In this document: piece after piece, positions 28,101-34,516 of the stretch | Layout: the number at the start of each line of letters is the position of its first letter | How positions within the stretch are numbered: position 1 is the stretch's first letter | Source: Ignavibacteria bacterium | GTDB taxonomy: Bacteria; Bacteroidota; Ignavibacteria; OLB7 | Direction of reading: 5' to 3' | Assembly (NCBI GenBank): GCA_020635205.1 | Contig: JACKAE010000002.1 | Coordinates: forward strand, 496,001-560,000 | Length of the DNA: 64,000 bases | Program-made: the position numbers and the translations under genes | Notes under the pieces: generated by a model | Database searches by the model: none | Told to the model about the DNA's origin: nothing | What the model saw: only the letters and a program-made list of their open reading frames with translations

Positions 28101-28143
28101 CTGGGATTGAGGGCTGTTGTTTTGATGAGTTTGAGTTTTCCAT
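25114..28143 (-). CDS. Orphan giant protein with hydrophobic hairpin and two CxxC pairs
   Basis: The protein of about 1009 residues starts at ATG 28143, chosen because AGGAG lies seven bases upstream. There is no signal peptide. Order of features: a disordered, charged N-terminal 190 residues; a beta-rich segment (about 215-420) with IALAPDESVEIVTKSW and CHSVNYHFFEVNETFEV; a CxxC pair at about 437-440; a Gly/Ser/Asn linker (about 550-565); a hydrophobic stretch of some 45 residues (about 720-763) that could form a membrane hairpin; a helical C-terminal part with a second CxxC (about 945-948) and a charged coiled coil at the end. The beta segment recalls very large uncharacterised bacterial proteins, but I cannot confirm this. 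No function is claimed. Confidence 0.8.
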   Translation of the reverse strand: MENSNSSKQQPSIPETQDNRDDFPQQSIPVRANSNTACTNLQPGKAVEQIDFIEFILPTISKQPLEKDGDPKEPEAAPIKDGEVKYRPIIPEIRIQKQTERFRRSATSKKSRVALETARLAQQKKRPGTPVELLYKQGQVREVLSRYQQVENDRKNAPKSTEQKAKATAQQLRNELLALSGSRHRASNLGRERSLLDIIKDLVEPLGSLPTPQGVSNNPLFAIGVEYAQQWLSRGYTTGRLLRSIALAPDESVEIVTKSWRKKTERRAEVTSVDEDISNEIVGDEKWSLATTKRVSSALSGEYSRNITGEIGLNITLPIEEIPIGAKANANEGANAEQKGNIEASIEATEEQIRNTTAKAARHLKTKSTSTVELASESGFENTWTRTLKNPNKCHSVNYHFFEVNETFEVTTSVASVDPYLLIPLPTPAITKEWVLCHECMLRKLLPCETYYAGFEAAKELLTNEKLGLFQGSLDDSVVTNGANAMEHVVIMLLKQYRKLSGSNPFFSGDLPSNLTNFIECIGNMFAAVSTGNIQEGINAFTSCMANTFGGSSEGSSSNNTNSNGSGGITIDLTPDCLDTAIGLANDGNWAEAVQVAINCGAEAIQALTSLNPPFEFLAELSSALPPFRPASSTAFVFANTAGFEPGPGSFLYWEILRIMAPELELALATLDARYSLVESMPEGAQRNRALVEAVATFINQVGDLQQAFDKVNMVASILSTGGIAALVALALPIPAVTLTAATAAILTTPLVMSLLAVVLFFVDETGMLDVLPDDEGMEQTMMSLYGHYLSMAQYVGEVAVLGANATLEERAQYESMLRQRRDEQRHYAKLRVEYERLRCHIKENIEYYAQSVWSTMTEAQITTLLSQNDIPLHSTQHTWSGFKGRYGILRITDDEALLGIDKGWEQLRRREGINKLFQRKQGPKPEVVTMPTGGMIVEPVLGECSGCEDFIREHRKLDIKMKEAEVLQAQLEAERLQKRLNSELLGDPTPYEGAASVSVSAEGNNEQS

Positions 28144-28394
28144 TGTGCTCTCCTGCACTTAGGGAGGGAAGGTTGTAGAATTAGAAAGAGTTATTCGCCT
28201 GCCAGTATAGATATTTATATTACTGACAAACACTTTGGTCGTAAACTATGGGAATCAAAGATTGAGTGACAATCACTGGTACAGGTGAGATGGCTGAATA
28301 GTGGAAAACAGGGAGGCTTATGAAATACTCAAGCAATCCATACAGAGATGAAAGTGCTTCTTACGATGGATAAACAGATGTAGTCTTCCGTACC

Positions 28395-28856
28395 ATGTAC
28401 CAAGTTCTTCTCTTCACTCACTCATGGCTTCGCTGGCTAGTTCTGCTGGCGTTGCTTTTCGCAATCTATCGTGCTTGGTTCGGGTGGAAATCTGGAGGGA
28501 AGTTCGGTGTAGTTGACGAGAGAGCAAGGTATGTTGCGATGCGACTTGTTCACCTGCAATTCCTTCTCGGACTTCTGCTCTACGGGTTTAGTCCAATCAC
28601 CCGCCACTTCCTCACAAACTTTTCAACGGCTGTTCACATGCGCGAGGTTCGCTTCTTCGGAATGGAGCACGTTGCTGTTATGGTCGTGAGCGTTGTGTTG
28701 ATTACTGTTGGAGCAAAGCAAGTGAAGAGGGAGGAGGATCAAAAGAAAAAATTCAGGAAGATGGCAATCTGGTACGGGATTGCCACCCTCCTGATTCTCA
28801 GTTCAATTCCGTGGTCCTTTTCTCCGCTGACGAGTAGGCCGTTGTTCAGGAGCTGA
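28395..28856 (+). CDS. Four-helix integral membrane protein
   Basis: The 153-residue protein has four hydrophobic segments: about 6-26, 45-65, 95-115 and 125-142. It starts YQVLLFTHSWLRWLVLL and has His residues at the membrane ends of helices (HSWLRW, HLQFLL, HMRE, MEHVAVM) plus IPWSFSP near the end. This matches a conserved but uncharacterised family in Bacteroidota-type genomes, sometimes labelled cytochrome b-like because of the histidines. Haem binding is possible but not shown. It is divergent from the orphan gene at 28143 and convergent with the lipoprotein at 28879. Confidence 0.78.
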   Translation: MYQVLLFTHSWLRWLVLLALLFAIYRAWFGWKSGGKFGVVDERARYVAMRLVHLQFLLGLLLYGFSPITRHFLTNFSTAVHMREVRFFGMEHVAVMVVSVVLITVGAKQVKREEDQKKKFRKMAIWYGIATLLILSSIPWSFSPLTSRPLFRS

Positions 28857-28878
28857 CTGTGAGGTGTCAGCTCCCATG

Positions 28879-30603
28879 CTAATGGTCTCTTCTCCTTCGG
28901 GGTTGTTGTGAAGTGCGCGAGCTAGCATTGCGCCGATATTGAGTTGTTTGTTCATCTGTCAGAATGCGTTCAAGCTCAGCTTCAAAATTTGACTCGATAA
29001 GGATTAATTCTTCATTAATACCATCGCCAATCTCGTATCCTTCTCTGTTTACCAGATCTTTGATAGAATTAGCATGACGTTTCAGAAGTGTCCGGACTTC
29101 CCTTTGCTGTGTGGCTGTCAAGTTTAGTGAACCTGCCAGGTCTTTAAGATGATGCTCGATATTATCACGATCAACAGTGTCTGGAAGGTCAGGCTCGTCA
29201 ATTTCAAGGTAGTGGGTTGTGAAACCATCAGTATTGTTTGTCAAATCGGTTTCGACAATCTCAATATCCGGGTTCACTTTGATGATCCATTCGTAGTGTC
29301 TTCCCTGCAGTTCCTGATCAAGCTCTGTAAAACTGCCCGAATAGCTGTTGCCGATATTTGGATAGTGTGACAGAGCGGGAATTTCCTGCCGAGCAATTTC
29401 CCGGCCGTTGCGTTCCAGAGCGATGAAGGTTGGTGAAGAATTTCCAGTTCCCTTGTTTTTCACTGTGTAGTGCACCTGCTGGAGTGTCGCAGTCTGAACC
29501 TGCATAGTCGGAGTGCTGATTTGCACAAGCTGTTTGCCTGTTACTAATGCAGTAAGATCGGGAGTACCTAAGTCAGGGATTACCTCGCTATGTTCTCCAC
29601 AGAACCTTTTTGTTTGAATCTTGAGAGTACCGCCATCAACCACCGAGCTACAGATCATTTCACTATCAGGGAGTGCTTCCTCAAATTGTGAAGCAATCTC
29701 CTTTCCTACATCTTTGAAATCTTTCTGTACCCTGCTTTCAATCACTTCCTCTGCTGTTTCCAGCCAGTCTGCAACATCAAAACCATACTTGGCCAACTTT
29801 TCAGCTTCTACCCCGAAAGCATTGCCATCTGCTTTGAGCTTCAGGTCAACTTCAACATCTCCGGATAGATATCTGCGGTACTTTCCCTTCTTGATAGTGG
29901 CCAGAACATCCAGTTTGATGTATATGTCCAGGTCAATGTCCAGGAATTTTATCTTGTGTTCACCGTCAAGTCCCCACTTGTCGAGCTTGCGTTCAATAAT
30001 GATTTCGCTGATAAGACTCGGGCAATCTACAGTGGCAAGCGTATTGCGTATCAACAGAGAATGGTATGGCGAAACAGGGGGGAAGCCGCGTAACGATTCG
30101 GCATTACCAAGGCTGATTTTTAGTGCAGGCTCACCTGAACGGAGAGTCCATTCAGCATCAAGTGTTTCAAAGGAAATTTCATTGAAGAACATCTGGGTAT
30201 AGGCACGAACAACACAGTTCTGCACTGGTGGATCAAAGTCATCCAGAGTATGAGGGCCTTCAGAGTACAGCACGTCTGTCGGCTCTGGAAAGGTCACAGC
30301 ATGGCTTTCTGAACTAGTCATAGCTGCAGAAACTGCTCTCCACAGTTCCTGCGCATCTATAGAGCCTGCATCATCGAGCTTCGTACACGAGCCGTGCAGA
30401 TCAAGGCTTTCTCCAGCTTGAACGTTGAAGTTTTGGTGGCAGTTATTCCAGATTTCTTCCAGCGCATTGGGTATGCGATTATCAAACGTCGTGATGTGGC
30501 TATCGCCTTCCGTAGACAGACTCGCAAAGTTTGAACAGGCAGTGAATGTTGCTGCTGTTATTGTTATGCAGAGTGCAAGTAAGATCATAAATTTCATAGG
30601 CAT
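28879..30603 (-). CDS. Lipoprotein with CARDB domain and C-terminal Spy/CpxP-like LTxxQ domain
   Basis: The 574-residue protein begins MPMKF at 30603; the frame is open upstream but the signal peptide starts here, with lipobox FTAC (Cys23). Residues about 25-345 are unassigned and contain several Cys. Residues about 347-463 read as a CARDB beta-sandwich (GTPDLTAL, YTVKNKGTGNS, IEIVETDLTNNTDGF). Residues about 492-556 are helical with two LTxxQ motifs (LTATQ and LTDEQ), as in Spy, CpxP and periplasmic metal resistors. The C-terminus is Arg-rich. It would sit in the periplasm or at the surface. The join of CARDB to LTxxQ is unusual. It lies on the same strand as the orphan pair at 24-28 kb. Confidence 0.78.
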   Translation of the reverse strand: MPMKFMILLALCITITAATFTACSNFASLSTEGDSHITTFDNRIPNALEEIWNNCHQNFNVQAGESLDLHGSCTKLDDAGSIDAQELWRAVSAAMTSSESHAVTFPEPTDVLYSEGPHTLDDFDPPVQNCVVRAYTQMFFNEISFETLDAEWTLRSGEPALKISLGNAESLRGFPPVSPYHSLLIRNTLATVDCPSLISEIIIERKLDKWGLDGEHKIKFLDIDLDIYIKLDVLATIKKGKYRRYLSGDVEVDLKLKADGNAFGVEAEKLAKYGFDVADWLETAEEVIESRVQKDFKDVGKEIASQFEEALPDSEMICSSVVDGGTLKIQTKRFCGEHSEVIPDLGTPDLTALVTGKQLVQISTPTMQVQTATLQQVHYTVKNKGTGNSSPTFIALERNGREIARQEIPALSHYPNIGNSYSGSFTELDQELQGRHYEWIIKVNPDIEIVETDLTNNTDGFTTHYLEIDEPDLPDTVDRDNIEHHLKDLAGSLNLTATQQREVRTLLKRHANSIKDLVNREGYEIGDGINEELILIESNFEAELERILTDEQTTQYRRNASSRTSQQPRRRRDH

Positions 30604-30770
30604 TTTGCACAATTGATGAATGTTGTCTCGCACGATGAATCCATCTGTGGAGATTGTTGTACTGTGTCGATAAAAGTCGGGTAACCACATCGTCCATCAA
30701 ATCGCCTATTCCCGTCAATTGGGGATATACCTGAATCCCGTGATCATGCCAGATATCGACACAACCGAAG

Positions 30771-30878
30771 ATGGTTCTTATTAGCCCACATGCCAATGCG
30801 AGTATCGGTAGCGTGGAAGGAATTCAGACCGGTGAGGTTGTTGTTCCGAAAACAAGCATCGGCAACAGTAGCTTGTGA
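30771..30878 (+). CDS. Possible small protein or gene remnant (35 aa)
   Basis: In the 500-base gap 30604-31104, the ATG at 30771 opens a 35-residue frame with a beta-strand-like composition (ANASIGSVEGIQTG, EVVVPKTS) ending at a TGA. It reads like the C-terminal end of a larger protein and may be a remnant. There is no clear ribosome site. A second frame of 38 residues at 30903-31019 is helical and charged. I see nothing else in this gap, and neither frame is certain. Confidence 0.2.
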   Translation: MVLISPHANASIGSVEGIQTGEVVVPKTSIGNSSL

Positions 30879-31104
30879 CAGTTCCAAGGACTATGGGGAG
30901 CAATGGAGAAGCTGAACGATAGTGAACGGAAGAGAGGGGAGAACAAACGCATCTATCGACGATTAAATCGGTCAGAGCAGGAACTCTTCAGTATAACAGA
31001 ACTTCTATACACACCGTAATTGTACAGAGATTCACTGTTCTAAAACCGATCTCAATTCGACTTGAAAGGGCTGATGAGGAGAGAAAAATGATTGGCGAGC
31101 ATTC

Positions 31105-31725
31105 TTACAATGCCTCCCGCTCCGCAACCTCCAACCCACTCTCCCCAACGTTCAACTTGTAGAGAATCGGTGCTCCCGTCGGAATCTCCAGCTTCACGAT
31201 TGAGTCTGGGGTATGCTTGTCGAGATAGTAGCTGAGGGAGCGAAGTGAGTTTCCGTGTGCAACTACCAAGACGTTTTTTCCTGCCAACAGATCTTTCTCG
31301 ATATGCTCGTGGTAGTAGGGGAGTACGCGTTCAATTGTCAGCTCTAAGCTTTCGGCTTCATCTCCGGGGGGGCGAACGTCGAAGCTGCGACGCCAGATGT
31401 GAACCTGTTCGTCGCCATACTTCTCTGCCGTCTCCGCCTTGTTCAATCCCTGCAAGTCGCCGTAGTGCCGCTCGTTCAACGCCTGATCTTGAATCAACTC
31501 CATCTCCCCCTTCCCAGCCGCTTCCAGAGCAATCTTTGCAGTGTTGATTGCACGTTGAAGTACTGATGTGTAGACGACATCAATTTGAATGTCTCTCAGT
31601 TTCTCACCTGCACTCTGGGCTTCCTCACGTCCTTTCTCTGAGAGGTCGATGTCCACCCAACCGGTGAAGCGGTTTTCGAGGTTCCACTGCGATTGTCCGT
31701 GGCGGAGAAGAATCAGGTCTGGCAT
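31105..31725 (-). CDS. gpmA: 2,3-bisphosphoglycerate-dependent phosphoglycerate mutase
   Basis: The 206-residue protein has the RHG signature with catalytic His9 (LLRHGQSQWN), the FTGWVDIDLSEKG block, Glu85 in NERHYGDLQG and the second catalytic His157 in VVAHGNS. It converts 3- to 2-phosphoglycerate in glycolysis. It lacks the C-terminal extension of the E. coli 250-residue form, which is normal for the short GpmA type. It is 62 bases downstream of the mqnA-like gene on the same strand. Confidence 0.93.
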   Translation of the reverse strand: MPDLILLRHGQSQWNLENRFTGWVDIDLSEKGREEAQSAGEKLRDIQIDVVYTSVLQRAINTAKIALEAAGKGEMELIQDQALNERHYGDLQGLNKAETAEKYGDEQVHIWRRSFDVRPPGDEAESLELTIERVLPYYHEHIEKDLLAGKNVLVVAHGNSLRSLSYYLDKHTPDSIVKLEIPTGAPILYKLNVGESGLEVAEREAL

Positions 31726-31787
31726 GGTTGAACGTTGTCCTTTGATTGTGGATAGTTGAACGTAGTTTCTGGTTGATGAACGTTGTG

Positions 31788-32603
31788 CTACTCGTCTCCT
31801 TCGGCTGGAGTTTCTGGCAGTTCATCGAGGAACTTCACTGTTGGAATGTCGGAAATTATTCCATGGTAGAACGGGTAGTGGAAGAGAGGAGTGAGGATGT
31901 TACTCGCCTCCTCGCGAGGTAACGAGAATTGGATTGAACCGGAGAGATAGCGTTCATAGATCAGTTGCAAGCCTTCGGGCGATTCACTCTGTGCAATTCG
32001 GTCGGGAAAGGTGAGTACCATTTGGTCCCGTGCCTTCAATAGTTCATCAATCGATTCACTTGGAACATGACCAGTTCGTCCCCAAGCAAGGGTGTAGGGG
32101 AGGGGAGCATCGGTGAGATCTTCCCACTCATCGGAGAGGTCAAGTGCCATCGAATGGTGTGGAAGTGAGTTGATAGCACTGTCCCCACTTAGTACAGCAC
32201 CGTCGGCTGCTTCGAACATCACTTGCAAGTCGGCATCTTCTGAAACCTCCACAAAATTTGGCTCAATCCCATGCTTCTCAATCAGTAGAATTCCCGCGAG
32301 GATAGTAGAAGCACTGTTCAGGGAGTGGACAGCAATTGAGGAGAGAGATTCTCTTCCTGGTGGAAACGTGATGCGAATCAAGCCAGCAATGCCGTAGGTG
32401 ATAATTCCAAAATCTGGAACGAGCGCATAATCGGTTAGTCCTAAATGCCTGCTATAGTCGAGAGCAGAGCCGATAGCAACCTCAGCTTTTCCGGCAACTA
32501 CATCGGCTCCGGGATTTTCCGATGCAATCGTCTCCCACCCCTTTCTCCGAAGTTCTTCGGCAATCGGTTCTGTCAATAATTCTGATGTATAGACAAGTCG
32601 CAT
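31788..32603 (-). CDS. Menaquinone biosynthesis protein, MqnA/MqnD family
   Basis: The 271-residue protein has the periplasmic-binding-protein-like fold of the futalosine-pathway family: ADVVAGKAEVAIGSALDYSRH, LVPDFGIITYGIAGLIRI, and the late DGAVLSGDSAIN ... LDLSDEWEDLTDAPLPYTLAWGR that matches the domain closure motif of MqnA. MqnA dehydrates chorismate to 3-enolpyruvylbenzoate; MqnD cleaves cyclic dehypoxanthinyl futalosine. Sequence features lean to MqnA, but divergence is high and it could be a paralogue. It sits next to complex I genes, whose electron acceptor would be menaquinone. Confidence 0.7.
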   Translation of the reverse strand: MRLVYTSELLTEPIAEELRRKGWETIASENPGADVVAGKAEVAIGSALDYSRHLGLTDYALVPDFGIITYGIAGLIRITFPPGRESLSSIAVHSLNSASTILAGILLIEKHGIEPNFVEVSEDADLQVMFEAADGAVLSGDSAINSLPHHSMALDLSDEWEDLTDAPLPYTLAWGRTGHVPSESIDELLKARDQMVLTFPDRIAQSESPEGLQLIYERYLSGSIQFSLPREEASNILTPLFHYPFYHGIISDIPTVKFLDELPETPAEGDE

Positions 32604-32681
32604 AAGTTCTGAATAAAAACGGCTTCGACGTTCGGGTCGAAGCCGTGCAAAAGAATTTCCTTTTTGGGTGATCGAACCTTC

Positions 32682-33188
32682 TTAGCCTTTATACTGGCGA
32701 AGGTATTCCAAGCGCTCCTGCAACTGAGCTACCGGAACTAAAAGCCTATCCTTTCCGAAAATAGCATCGTCGACATTCTCGAAAACCAACTCATAATCTC
32801 TCGACATCACGATAGCCTCTTCAGGGCAGGCTTCCTCGCAGTAACCGCAGAAGATGCAGCGGAGCATGTTGATCTCAAACTTCTCAGGATACCGTTCCTT
32901 CTCTTTCGAGGTTTCCCCTGCTTGCACTTCAATTGCAATGGCTGGACAGACGCGGGAGCAGAGACCACAAGCGACACATCGTTCGCCATACTCTTCCTGC
33001 ACTAACACCGGACGCCCGCGATAGCTTGCCTCGGGATGGAACTTCTCCTCAGGATACTGGCGCGTAAGGCTTGGCTTCAGCATCTGCTTGAAGGTGAGTG
33101 TCATCCCCTTTGCAATCTCTGGAAGGTAGAGCTTCTCCCAGAATGTCATCCTCTTTGCCGTCCGTTCTGAAACTGTTTGCGTTGCCAT
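32682..33188 (-). CDS. nuoI: NADH-quinone oxidoreductase subunit I
   Basis: The 168-residue protein binds two [4Fe-4S] clusters (N6a and N6b): Cys71, 74, 77 and Cys121 with Cys81, 111, 114, 117 in CVACGLCSRVCP and CIFCGYCEEACP. The N-terminal KGMTLTFKQML helix docks on the membrane arm. It passes electrons from NuoG toward quinone at the NuoD/B/H interface. It is the last gene of the nuoG-nuoH-nuoI run on the minus strand. Confidence 0.96.
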   Translation of the reverse strand: MATQTVSERTAKRMTFWEKLYLPEIAKGMTLTFKQMLKPSLTRQYPEEKFHPEASYRGRPVLVQEEYGERCVACGLCSRVCPAIAIEVQAGETSKEKERYPEKFEINMLRCIFCGYCEEACPEEAIVMSRDYELVFENVDDAIFGKDRLLVPVAQLQERLEYLRQYKG

Positions 33189-33224
33189 GCTCTATAGTTG
33201 CTGATAGTGATTGATCCTAACTAA

Positions 33225-33250
33225 ATATATAGGCTACATATATAGGCTAC
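33225..33250. repeat. Perfect 13-bp tandem repeat, two copies
   Basis: ATATATAGGCTAC occurs at 33225-33237 and again immediately at 33238-33250, in the gap between nuoH and nuoI. It is A/T-rich and could carry a promoter for nuoI, but that is speculation. Confidence 0.7.
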
Positions 33251-33296
33251 CGAAGCAAGGTGGTGAGAAGTGATTGCAGTAGTGGTTCTCCGCAAC

Positions 33297-34379
33297 CTAC
33301 CGCATTCCCTCAATCAGTGCCAAAACAACTGCTGTTAATACGGTGTTCCCCAGCGCAAGTGGGAACATTACTCTCCACCCTAAATTCATCAACTGGTCGT
33401 AACGGAAGCGCGGAATCGACCACCGAACCCAGATGAAGAAGAAGACAAAGAATACTGTTTTCAGTGAAAGTGTGCCGAACTGAAGGAGAGCCAACGCAAC
33501 TTTGTTCAACGTCGCATCCCCTTGGAAGAAGGCAATATCTTGAATCCACGGAGCATTGTATCCTCCGAAGAAGAGGGTGGACATGATTGCCGACATCATA
33601 ATCACGTTTCCGTACTCACCGAGGAAGAAGAGACCGAACTTCAGACCAGAGTACTCGGTGTGGAATCCACCCACAAGTTCTGGTTCAGCCTCTGCAAGGT
33701 CGAATGGTGCGCGGTTTGTCTCGGCGAATGCAGCAATAAGGAAGATCAGAAAGCCGAGCGGCTGGACGAAGATGTTCCACTTCGGAATCACACCCCACCA
33801 GTAGCCACTCTGTTGCGTGACGATATCGGAAATGTTTGTTGACCCCATAATCAGCAGCAGGCCGATCAGCGAGAGACCCATCGCAAGCTCGTAGCTAATC
33901 ATCTGTGCCGATGCACGAAGCCCCCCCATCAGCGAGTACTTACTGTTCGACGCCCACCCAGCAAGCGCAATGCCGTAGACCCCGACCGAGCCGAGAGCTA
34001 ACAAGAGGAGGAGACCAACGTTCAGGTCGGGGGCGATCATTCCATTTATTGCCGTTCCATCGATCTCAATCGGTGCGAAGAAGGGGACGAACGCCCAGAC
34101 TGCAATCGCAATTGTGATTGTAATCAGTGGAGCCAATCGGTGGAAAAATTTGTTGGCATTCTCTGGAACAATGTCCTCCTTCAAAACCAGTTTCAGCACG
34201 TCGGCGAATGACTGCAGCGAGCCACGCCAACCAACCCGGTTCGGACCGACACGATCCTGAATCCAGGCCGACACTTTCCGCTCGAGCAGAACAACGTAGG
34301 CCGCACCGATCAGAAAAACGTGCAGAACGACGAGTACCTTCACGACGAGAATTATCCAGTACCAGAGAGTTGCTGACAT
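33297..34379 (-). CDS. nuoH: NADH-quinone oxidoreductase subunit H
   Basis: The 360-residue membrane protein has about eight hydrophobic helices and the NuoH signatures: ERKVSAWIQDRVGPNRVG near the N-terminus, EDIVPENANKFFHRLAP in the first loop, FAETNRAPFDLAEAEPELVGGFHTEYSG in the long central loop that forms the quinone cavity, and the basic WVRWSIPRFRYDQLMNLGW near the end. It anchors the peripheral arm and lines the quinone-binding site. The order nuoG-nuoH-nuoI is standard. Confidence 0.97.
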   Translation of the reverse strand: MSATLWYWIILVVKVLVVLHVFLIGAAYVVLLERKVSAWIQDRVGPNRVGWRGSLQSFADVLKLVLKEDIVPENANKFFHRLAPLITITIAIAVWAFVPFFAPIEIDGTAINGMIAPDLNVGLLLLLALGSVGVYGIALAGWASNSKYSLMGGLRASAQMISYELAMGLSLIGLLLIMGSTNISDIVTQQSGYWWGVIPKWNIFVQPLGFLIFLIAAFAETNRAPFDLAEAEPELVGGFHTEYSGLKFGLFFLGEYGNVIMMSAIMSTLFFGGYNAPWIQDIAFFQGDATLNKVALALLQFGTLSLKTVFFVFFFIWVRWSIPRFRYDQLMNLGWRVMFPLALGNTVLTAVVLALIEGMR

Positions 34380-34390
34380 AGTGTGTTCAG

Positions 34391-34516
34391 TTCAAAATTC
34401 AATTCAAAATTCAAAAGACAAAACTCAAACCAATTCAAAATTCAAAAGGCAAAATTCAAAATGAAGGCAATTCAATCGACCACTTTTTGAATTTTTAATT
34501 TTGCATTTTGAATTCC
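34391..34516. repeat. ATTCAAAA microrepeat tract between nuoH and nuoG
   Basis: At least five ATTCAAAA copies lie between the start of nuoH and the end of nuoG, with an inverted TTTTGAAT run at the right. The tract enters the nuoG 3' end, so the last codons (EFKMQN) are made of repeat sequence. Similar clusters lie at 12345-12375 and near 36290-36320. Confidence 0.6.

Noticed and set aside
31788..32603. ABC-transporter substrate-binding protein
   Set aside because: The fold is similar, but there is no signal peptide and the late LSDEWEDLTDAPLPY block fits MqnA/MqnD.
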